Under the pieces are notes generated by a model. That model saw only the letters and a program-made list of their open reading frames with translations, did not search any database and was not told the origin of the DNA. The position numbers were made by a program, and so were the translations under genes. This document shows positions 55,328 to 64,000 of a DNA stretch of 64,000 nucleotides, in pieces. Every line of letters begins with the position of its first letter. Position 1 is the first letter of the stretch. The stretch is from Xenoacremonium recifei (lineage: Eukaryota > Ascomycota > Sordariomycetes > Hypocreales > Nectriaceae), in assembly GCA_012184525.1 (NCBI GenBank), contig WOFQ01000002.1, positions 1,488,001-1,552,000 on the forward strand. The letters are read 5' to 3'.

Positions 55328-56065
55328 GCGGCTGGTTGTGGGAGAGTTGCTTGAGTCGTAGAGGGGGTGTGATTGGGCGTTGATTTGCAGCAGTAGCGTG
55401 GGAGTTGTTGATTCGAAAGAGAGAAGAGACCAGGGAACAGACAGGCTCGATCGATACCCTTAATAAGGCTCGGCCGGGATGCGGAGGCGAAGGCTAGGCG
55501 GATGGCCACGAGGGACAAGGGCGAGTGTCACTGGCTCCGGCACCGCCACGCCGCGCAAGCCCTGGACCAGCCCCTATCTGGGCAAACGGCCGTCCAGCGA
55601 TAACCAGCCCCAGTGAGAGCAGCTAAACCAGACAGACGGCTAGTCAGCACGCTGACAGGCTGTCAGACACTCTCTAACCGTGTCCGGACGGTGATAAGAG
55701 AGCACAATCCGGGGCAATCCAGGACGCATCTGGCAAGTGATAAGGCCACCGGGCGATTGGGAGGACAGATTAACGAATGGGGTGATTGACCCGTGAGAGC
55801 GTGAGGCATTTCTTGGCCCGGTGATCTCAGGTGGACGGCTTGATCGAGCCGGAGGAGTGGCTGAACGGGGGTCAGCGCAGATAAGGCTACCTCGCTTCCG
55901 CTCCGTGATCGCGGGGAGAGGCGAGCAGGCGGGAGCTGAGGCCATCATGGGTGATTTACAAAATGCCATGACGGCCCCGGTGCTCTCTTGACTCGCGTGA
56001 CGCGTGACGACAACGAACGGCGGCTGTGTGTCTGTCGCGTTGACTAACACCCCCAACACTGCATC
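55328..56065. promoter_or_regulatory. Divergent promoter, amine oxidase and MFS transporter
   Basis: This 738-bp GC-rich region is read outward on both sides. One CGG-N10-CCG match (55538-55553) is present, but in GC-rich sequence and with a C after CGG, unlike five of the six other non-tandem cluster sites, so it may be chance. Confidence 0.45.
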
Positions 56066-57751
56066 ATGGCCACCCTCACAGACCGCACCGCTGCCAGCCC
56101 GACGCCCGACTTGGAGGAGGAGCATCTCGCCGGCACCGAGCGCATCATCAAGTCCGAGGGCCACGAGGCCACGCTCATCCCGCAGCCCACCGAGTCGCCC
56201 AACGACCCCCTCAACTGGTCGCCCTGGCGCCGGTACTGGCACGCGTTTCTCGTCTTGTTCATTGTCGGGCTCACGGCCGCGACGAGCAACGATGCCGGCA
56301 GCGCGAGTGACGCCATGCTGGACATGGGCATCAGCGACAACGCCGAGAACATCGGCGCGGGCGTGCTGTTCGCGGGCATTGGCTACACGACGTTTCTGCT
56401 GTCGCCGCTGCCCTCGCTGTATGGCCGGCGCAGTACATACCTGATCTGTCTGCTGTCCTCCATCATCGGCAGCATCTGGTTCGCCAAGACCAAGGTCACG
56501 ACCGATGCCATCTGGAGTCAGCTCTTTGTGGGCGCGTCTGAGTCCTGCGCCGAGGCTGCGGCCCAGCTGTCCCTCTCTGAGATCTTCTTCAGCCATAAGC
56601 GCGGTATGGTCATGGGTCTGTACATCTTGGCCACTAGTATCGGAACCTTCCTGGGTCCTCTATTTGCTGGCCTCATCGCAGACAACGACCACATTGGATG
56701 GTCATGGATCGGCTGGTTCGCCGTCATCATCAGCGTGGCCACCCTCCTCGTCTTCCTCTTTGGCTTCGAGGAGACGGCGTTTGACCGTAGAGGAGTGCTG
56801 GAGGGCGTCCGGATGGCAAACAGGGCTGTCCCCGTGACCAACGAGAAGACGGACAGCCGAAACAGCAGCGAGTTGCACACTGTCGAGTCGGCGCTCCCGG
56901 TGCAAGATAAGCCCAAGACGTACTGGCAGCGCATCGCCCTGGTGACTCCTTCGCCCATGCTGGTGGGCATCGGCTTCAAGCAGTACTTCATGACGCTCTT
57001 CCAGACGCTACGCGTGTTCAGCTTCCCCGCAGTCATCTACGCTGGCCTTCAGTGGGGAGCTCAGGATGCTTGGTTGACCTTCTACCTGACGGTCCAGGAG
57101 GACAACTACTACGAGGATCCGTGGGACTATGGCGATACCGCGGTGGCCTTGATGAACATCCCCACGCTGATCGGTGCTGTCATCGGTTGTTTGTACGGTG
57201 GTTGGTTTGCGGATAAATTTGTTGAGTGGATGGCCAAACGTCGCGGCGGTATTAGCGAGGCCGAGGATCGCCTGTGGCTCATGTATCCCGCTGCCATCTT
57301 CAACCCTGCTGGTCTGATGCTCTTCGGTATCGGCTCTGGGAAAGGCTGGCTCTTCCCCGAGCTCTGGGGAGCCTACGTTGGCCTGGGCTTCATCGGCTTT
57401 GGCTGGGGCTGTGCCGGTGATATCGGTAAGCAATATTGCCGTTCTTTATACATCGTATGATATGCTGACCAGATTCTAGGTCTTTCTTACCTCTCCGACT
57501 GCTACCCCGACATGATTCTGGAGGGCATGGTGGGTGTCGCCGTCATCAACAACAGCATCGCCCTCATCTTCACCTTCTGCACCGGCATTTGGATGGACAC
57601 CCAGACCCTTTCCCAGGTTTTCATTGCCATTGGTGTTCTGTCCTTTGTCTTCTTCATGACCACGGTCCCTATGCAGATTTGGGGCAAGACGGCTCGTCGC
57701 AAGACCGCGTCCATGTACAACAAGTTCGTTGAGAAGCGTGATGGCCACTGA
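56066..57751 (+). CDS. MFS transporter, DHA1 drug-proton antiporter type
   Basis: Two exons, 56066-57425 and 57480-57751, give 543 residues. The N-terminal cytosolic part has the usual NDPLNWSPWRRYWHAF lead-in before the first membrane segment. YGRRSTYLICLL is the loop-2/3 motif (G-R-R), and the block ESCAEAAAQLSLSEIFFSHKRGMVMGLY with TSIGTFLGPLFAGLIAD is typical of fungal DHA1 carriers. A long charged central loop separates the two halves. FGWGCAGDIGLSYLSDCYPD near the end is conserved in this subgroup. Substrates in the subgroup include drugs, toxins and sugars' or amines' derivatives; here unknown. It is divergent from the amine oxidase and could export or import its substrate. Confidence 0.9.
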
Positions 57752-58841
57752 CATGGGGTGTCACGCGTGTTTTGTGCGCGTTTGTTGTCTTGGTGGTGGA
57801 CGAGCGTATCCAAAATTGCTCCTGTATTTTCTACGGAACCAGGATTGCGTTGCTTTCGCGTGTCTGTTTTAGACGGGCTTTTGAACATTAACATCAAATG
57901 TAATACCAACTACATACAAAATCTGCCCGTTCTGTTTATGTGAGATCATGTCATTGTGGATGTTGTGTTTTAGGGTGGCATGCATCTCGGTAGCGCACTC
58001 AACTCCGAACGCACAGTGAAGATACACTGGAGCAAACCTGGAGGACGCACAAGGCCAACGGTTATGGCGTTTTGGAAGCCTCAAGTCATACAGGCACGTT
58101 TCATTATAATTACTGCCTGCTATTAGAGACAAAAAATGCTCCCGTGCGCTGTGCGCTCCGTGCAAATACGGAGGCTTACCGTGATGCAAACACCAATCCC
58201 GTAATTACCATCCCGCACTCTCTCATAAAACTTGGGGGCTTGGCTACGTAGCCAAGACAAAGCTTGATCGCATGCCTATTTAAAGCCAAGACGCTACGTT
58301 CCAGCTGCAGCGACTGGGCCCTGTACCGACTTGCTTGGCTTGCCCTAGCCATGCATCATGCCGTCTGGATTTGCAACTATTGGCCATCTCCCGCGAAACC
58401 CAATGGCTCAGAGACGCCGTCAGCTTTTAGTGACCAGTCCAGATCACTGTCGGGTTTTCAGCTGGACGCCACGCTGCTGCCCCGTGCCACCCAGTACGAG
58501 CATCGTGGGCATGCTGGTGGCCAACGGGCCTTGGCACATCCTCCTCATCCCTACCGTTGGCAGGCTTCCCCCGCAATCCCTGCTGTGTCCTTGCTGACCG
58601 CCTGCCGCCAGCCGAAATGGCTGGGTGCCCATTCGCTGAGGGCATCGCCAGAGGCGTCCAGAGCTCCAAGCCTCCTCAGCCCTAAGCAGCATCAGCTGCA
58701 GCGGCCGACGGATGAATGCGAGGCCGGGGAGGAGAAGCTTTAAAAGAAGCTTAGATCCCAATGAAGTTCGTATTGCGCGTTCCAGGAGTCTCTCGGCAGT
58801 TTGCGGCGACAATTGAAGCATCTTGGAGATCATCGTTCACA
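57752..58841. other. Intergenic region
   Basis: This 1.09-kb region lies between the MFS transporter and the fasciclin gene. An open frame at 58264-58743 exists, but its composition looks accidental. No gene is called. Confidence 0.4.
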
Positions 58842-60261
58842 ATGTCGTTCTCTTTGCGACGTCTTGTTATGAGCTTCGCGCTCTTTGCGCTGGCTCAGGC
58901 GCAATCCGCTGACCAAGAGCTCAAACAAGCAATCTCTAGCAAGCCAAGCCTGTCGCTCTTTAGTTCGCTCCTCGATGCAGCGCCTGACTCCCTAACCACC
59001 GCGCTGGGAAATCGGACAACGAACATTACGATGCTAATTCCCACCAACGATGCCGTCACGAAATACTTGACCGAGTCGGGAACCTCCGACATCAAACAAC
59101 TCAAGCCGACAGAAATCCAGACTTTCTTCTCGTACCATGCTTTGGCCGTTAAGCTCGAACACGGAGACTTTGCCGACATTCGGGGCCTGACGGTGCCTAC
59201 GTTGCTTCAAGGACAGGAATTCAACAATCGCTCGGCCGGAGATGAGATGTTACAACTGTACGGTCAGTCGGCGACCGGACAGGTCGTTTTTATCCAGATG
59301 AAGGCTGCTGGTACCCGGAAGAGACAAGACAATGGCCCTACCACAGGCCCTGTCGTCAACGTCAGGGCTGGTTTGGATCAGGATGTCGACATGACTGTCG
59401 TCGACGGCTTATGGGGCCCTGACAACGCGAATACGTACCAGACGGTAGACCAGTGAGTACAGCGCCTTTTCAATCACATATTACTATATTGACAGTTGAC
59501 TGCAGGGTGCTCGCTCCCCCTCGAACGTGTTCCACTACGATCCGAACGATCAACAAGAGCGGCGACACCAACGGCATGCTGAGCGCCCTCGACACGGCGC
59601 TGAACAGAACGCAGCTATGGCCTGCTCTCGATACGTCCAAGAACGTAACCTGCCTCGCTCCCTCGACACAGGCGTTTGTCAAGGCCGGAAACCCTCAGAA
59701 TACTTTGTCGGACAATGACCTGACAGGAGCCTTGCTGTAAGTGGTGGAATCGCAGAGCCCAGAACATGGACGTGTCGCTTACATCGCATCAATAGAGCCC
59801 ATACTTTGGATCAAGTTACGTATACCAATTTCCTGGAGGACGGTATGGTCATCAACACGTTGAACGGCACTACCGTTCGCGTAAGCGTTAAGGGAAGCGA
59901 CATCTTCTTCGGCAACGCCAGAATTATACAGCCCAATGTTCTCACCAATAACGGCCTCGTTCACATGTAAGTTTATGGTCTTGATCTCGCTCAAACACCC
60001 CCGCTAATACACCACAGCCTCGATGCAGTGATCACGGAAGAGGAACCTGTGTCATCCACAAGCACAGCGACCGGAACATCGACTGGCACTGCTACTGCAG
60101 GCGGCTCTACAGCTTCTACCGGAGCCTCGACAACTGGTACCGGAACAGCTTCTCCGACAGGCCTAGGTCCTACTACAACTGCCTCGCACGGCGCAGGCCA
60201 CAGCCTGTCAGTTGGCTACCCTGGCCTTGTTGTCGCAATGGCCGGCTTGATTGTGCTCTGA
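58842..60261 (+). CDS. GPI-anchored fasciclin-domain protein
   Basis: Cell-surface fasciclin proteins mediate adhesion. Four exons, 58842-59452, 59506-59736, 59796-59966 and 60018-60261, give 418 residues. The start at 58842 is chosen because it gives a clean signal peptide (SLRRLVMSFALFALAQAQ); an in-frame ATG 27 codons upstream would bury it. Two fasciclin repeats are visible: the first has ITMLIPTNDAV and FFSYHALAV, the second VTCLAPSTQAFVKAG and LLAHTLDQVTYTNFLEDG. A Ser/Thr/Gly-rich stalk (STSTATGTSTGTATAGG) and a hydrophobic C-terminus (VVAMAGLIVL) indicate a GPI anchor. A KR site (GTRKRQD) lies in a loop of the first domain. Confidence 0.9.
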
Positions 60262-60529
60262 ATGCTTGAATAAAGAGGGATTCCCAATTTTCCGGATGAA
60301 ATAAAAGACTGGACTGTTCACGGGTGATTTGGTACTGGAGTTTCATATTCTTCGTAAATTTTTATCCCTGCTGCAATCACTTTACATAGGAAAAAGACTT
60401 TTTAGCTTTTCAATCACCGTGGCCCAATATCGCACCATTGTAACCCGAATCCGAATCCCCCTTTTGTCTCAACCATCTATCATGCGCCTTCAAGAAAGTT
60501 AGCGGCAAACAAACATCGTGACTTTTGGG

Positions 60530-62887
60530 TCAAATGAGGCGAAAAATCGTCTCCGCTCCTCTCGGACCCCAACCGACGCCGCCGGCTTCATCCGTATTCA
60601 ATCCCAAAAGAGCGCTCGCAATTTGGTCATAAGGAGTGAACCGGAAATGGCCAAGACGCTGGAACACAGGCATCTCAAGTTCATTCCCATCCGCATCCCT
60701 GCTGTCGACCTTCTCAATGATGATCCCACAGATCTGGACACCTACCCTGTTACCGCAATCCGCAAACGACGACATCACAGGTAGTATCCAGAGTTCCATC
60801 TCTGTAATCTTCTCCGTCGTCGGGTAGTCGAGAATAAATGGGTAGCCGTCCAAAGAACCAGCTTCGCCGTTTACTTGGAAATCGATATGCCCCGAATCAA
60901 AGAAGTCCTCATTCAGCACCTTGAGTGTGGAAAGATGGCCACGAACAGTCATATGGCCGCCCGATACTTCTCCAGTGTCATCGTTGGCAGTTACAGAAAC
61001 AATCTGAGTATCGTTGATTTCAATTAGAGGGATTTGGGGCTCGTCGAGACGGTCAAATGTTACCATCCCATCAACAGAGGCCCATGACCAGGTCGGACAA
61101 CGATATGACGGTCGAACCATACCTTCCCTTCCATTATTGACCCTAACAGCCCAGCAGAGAAGTTCGATCAAACGTGATCGCCACATACCAGCTAGGTATT
61201 GGTCCCCGGTTCTCTCTTTGAAGACTTTTGCAACTCCAGAGAGAGCGATAAGTTTGTCCTTGGCATGCGTGAGTTGGCATGAAGAGTAGCATATGACTTG
61301 GTGTTTCCAGAGAGCAAGAACCTTAGGATGCATAGGGATGCCAGGTACCAACGGATCTTGGGGTATTAAGTTGCGAAGAGTTGAGAGGTCGCGGGGGTGA
61401 TCTATCACGTATCTGTTCCCCAAAGGCGGTATGCCGTCGGGCATACTTTCGCAGGCGAAGAGCTCAGAGCATTTCCAATAGATTTGATGCTGACCGAATT
61501 GCAGAAACCGTGGCGGCAACAGTCTCTCTTGGAATACCCAACCTCGTGCTGACAAAGGGGCACCTGAGAAGTCTTCTTGAAGAGTTTTCTCGTCCCAAAT
61601 CAGATAATCGGTGTCATCACGCTCCTCCCAGTTCGAACGAACTTTGAAGGCTTCAGCGACGACTGGGTTTCGGTTCCGAAATACACTGACGGAAGACGAA
61701 TCTGTGTGGCCGGTGACAACATTGCAGGCCGAGTTTGCAAACACCTGACGCATAGCAAGAGCCTCAATTTGCCATTCTTCAGCAGAATCTTGCTGGATGC
61801 AGAGCGAGTCGATCCAGATGTAGCGAATTGAGAGCAGATGTGCAACGGCAATGCCATCGCGGAAAGTTTGCGGTAGGTCAGAGATGAAATTCTGATCTTG
61901 AGCCATGTAGCCCTCTCGATTAGAGGTGTCAAGCTTGGGGAGGGGCGAGGTGCCCCAACGATGGCTTAGTGTCATGTATGGCTCTGAAGCAGCTTCTTCA
62001 GCCTCACCATTGTTGCCTGCTTGTCTCTCGTCCAATTTCCAGTAAAGGTTTCCGGGAGCACCGATATCGAGTAGACGAGTTGGCCGCCAGGTCGCTTGAG
62101 CAGCAGGAGTTCGCCAAGTACACTGTGTATGAGACGTCGTACAGGTATTGAACCACTTACGCATCAGGCCCTGGACGGATGGGGATGCCATTTCAGGACC
62201 TAATTTTGCACAAGAGGTTCTGGTTGCGAGCGCAGGGTCTGATACATAATCAGTATTAGGCGAAGAAACAGCAAAAGATACCTCGAATGGACGTACTCCC
62301 TGCGATGTTGAACAGATGAAACCTCATGCATTGCTGTTTGTCGTATACGTCGTTTCAAGGGTTAGTACCAAGTCAATCCCATCATGAGGGCGAGGAGTAA
62401 ATGTGTATGTTCCGCTGAATCCCGTGAACGACGAGTCGGCGTCGCCCGAGGTCGCTTGGATTTTCGAGAGTACGCGAAGGCAAATGTTACACCCGTGTCC
62501 CGCCCCATTGCGTACATCTTCGACTCCAGTGTAGATGTCCCCTTTTTCGCCATTGAATCCGTTAAATGTCGAGTGGCCAGCAGGCGGGTCACCCTGGAAG
62601 ATGACTTGGCAGACATCGCAGATTGTCCCGTACAGAACGTCCGCGACAGGGTCAACTCGTGCGACGACACCATCACTGGAGGCTGTAAAAGCGCCTTGTT
62701 GACTAGGGAGATCGGCATCAGGATTCGAATCTATCTGGAGAGTTGTTTGAAGACTAGGTGCTGCGTAATGTTCTGTTGGTACTGGAGTAAAATACAAGTC
62801 TGAGTGCTTTACTGGATGATTGGCGCCCAAGATGCGGAGAAGGTGCAGCCTCCTTAGCTGACTTGCAGTAGATAAATATGTTTCCAA
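60530..62887 (-). CDS. HET-domain protein (heterokaryon incompatibility type), 5' end unresolved
   Basis: HET proteins trigger programmed cell death on fusion of unlike fungal strains. Exon 2 (62299-60530, 590 codons) is clear and joins an upstream exon ending at 62369 through a 69-bp intron. The HET domain shows its three blocks: YMTLSHRWG, YIWIDSLCIQQDSAEEWQIE and GWVFQERLLPPRFLQFG. An N-terminal Cys-rich lead-in (ICDVCQVIFQG; HGCNICLRVL) is common before HET. C-terminal CPTWSWASVDG is the usual HET tail. The upstream exon has no ATG in frame: it is open to 62887, preceded by a stop. A tiny first exon with the ATG at 62942 joined at 62851 or near would fit, but I cannot confirm it. The gene may also be N-terminally damaged. 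Confidence 0.8.
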
Positions 62888-62942
62888 TAACGAATATTAC
62901 AAGGTACCAAATTACAATATCATTATACGGAGTGATCATCAC

Positions 62943-63440
62943 AGAATATCTCGTTATTACTAAACAAAGTATATGTAGCAGTAGCTGGAAAGACTAATTA
63001 TAGAGCTACTTGTAAGCTTAAAAAGCAATTTTTCGTGTTGAAATTAGGTGCTTTACGTGGAGTACGTTGTTGCGCCAAATCCGAACAAAAATGAAAAGGA
63101 TTTTCTAGTCGGCCTATTTTACTTTCTGCCTTCCTTTCGAATCCACGATTGGTCGGAGACCATCCTCAGGTTATAGGTGCCTCTGTAGCGGCCTTCGCAA
63201 ATTACCTCTCGTCAATTGTATTGTACGCTTTCGCAGACTGGTCCTCAGGTGCCAACTAGCAAACCCAGCCTAGAAGGCATCGCGATGCTCTGAGCTGGGA
63301 CTACTCCTAGAAGCCTGAAAACAGAGGAGGCTGCCACCAGACGATAACGTGCTCGGTAGGTCGCTGATCTCAGGCGAATCAAAGCTATCTCGAGAAGACA
63401 TAACAATGTACAAGTCTTTGACAACAATGAAAGCGGTTGC
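62943..63440. other. Intergenic region
   Basis: This 498-bp AT-rich DNA lies upstream of the HET-domain gene. No gene is seen. Confidence 0.4.
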
Positions 63441-64000
63441 CTAGCTGGGTAGCATGCTATTAGACCCATCGACGGTCTCTCCACTGGCCAAAGCGGCCTG
63501 GATGACCTCTGGCTTGTCAGCAGAGATTGGGTTGGCATTGGAATTGAAGAAGTCCTTCATCTGGCCAAGCAGTGCAGCGTTCAGCCATGGCCGGTCTATG
63601 GTCACCTTTATAGAGCGGAACCTATCTGAACATTGGTATTCTTGATGGTAGTTTTCTAGCTCAATTGCGGGGTGGTAGCGTCGGCATCGCTTGCGAACCA
63701 GAGACTAGGGGACTAGTCGCTTTGCGAGACAGCAGAGGCGCTGAGGGTCTTGCTCATGTCTTCGGATGCCTTGCTATCTATGACGAACCATTGCCATACA
63801 GAGGCTTCATCCTGCGACGGGCGTGAACTCCAGAGGTCCAGCAGCTTCAGGCGCAGTCGTGTTATGCTCAGCGGCCCCGCTGGCTCCGATCTTTGTCGCT
63901 GCAACACCAATCGGATTTTCCGAAGCTTGAAGGATCGTCTGGTAGTATTCGATATCCATCGTAAATGACTGGATCTACTCATTGATGGTTTAAAGAGAGG
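63441..64000 (-). pseudogene. Gene remnant at the window edge
   Basis: Three coding-like stretches on the minus strand occur in different frames. They are MDIEYYQTILQASENPIGVA (from 64000 side, stop near 63806), VWQWFVIDSKASEDMSKTLS (stop near 63713), and RSIKVTIDRPWLNAALLGQM ending at a TAG at 63441-63443. The order suggests one ancestral protein read in pieces, with no clear introns to join them. The last piece resembles the C-terminus of uncharacterised fungal proteins with an IDRPWL motif. It could be a broken gene, or a gene with introns I failed to place; the window ends before its start. Confidence 0.45.

Noticed and set aside
55538..55553. CGG-N10-CCG match in the amine oxidase/MFS promoter
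   Set aside because: It lies in GC-rich sequence and lacks the CGGA start shared by most cluster sites; one match in 738 bp is close to chance. Not listed as a regulatory site.
58264..58743. 159-codon ORF upstream of the fasciclin gene
   Set aside because: Composition looks random, and the opposite strand is open to a similar degree; probably a chance ORF in GC-rich flank.

Overview
The window is nuclear DNA from a filamentous ascomycete (Pezizomycotina), most likely a sordariomycete. Genes carry short GT-AG introns of about 50-75 bp, and the gene families are typical of such fungi: Zn2Cys6 regulators, a LaeA-like methyltransferase, a HET-domain gene, a STAND-type N-terminal domain and Spherulin-4. 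Exon coordinates below were worked out by hand from splice motifs and reading-frame continuity. No transcripts or homology searches were available.

Layout. Positions 1-16 kb hold conserved housekeeping genes: a quinone oxidoreductase, a UDP-glucose 4-epimerase with a GC-AG intron, a SUN-domain nuclear-envelope protein, the divergent ribosome-biogenesis pair DBP4 and ESF1, and a LaeA-like methyltransferase. From 17 to 41 kb the DNA is gene-poor and accessory. It holds a small membrane protein, a decayed SRPK-like kinase, an FMO-type monooxygenase, an MDR reductase divergent from a Zn2Cys6 regulator, and a large STAND-N-domain protein. Next come a secreted HAD phosphatase, a secreted protein joining a metallopeptidase to a Spherulin-4 (GH135-like) domain, a Q/P-rich EF-hand protein and an MCT-type MFS transporter. 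GTP cyclohydrolase I follows at 42 kb.

The most interesting part is 43.8-53.2 kb, which looks like a co-regulated catabolic cluster. It contains a phosphonopyruvate-hydrolase-like enzyme, an HpcH/HpaI aldolase, a Zn2Cys6 activator, an aspartate-type aminotransferase and a Dip5-like amino-acid permease. The four intergenic regions of this block hold seven copies of the inverted repeat CGG-N10-CCG, where about 0.4 would be expected by chance. The divergent aminotransferase/permease promoter also has a CACGTG (PHO4/NUC-1-type) box. A coherent model is uptake of phosphonoalanine (the phosphonate analogue of aspartate), transamination to phosphonopyruvate, and hydrolysis to pyruvate plus phosphate. 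The role of the aldolase is open.

The right end carries a flavin amine oxidase, a DHA1-type MFS transporter, a GPI-anchored fasciclin protein, a HET-domain gene and a broken gene remnant at the edge.
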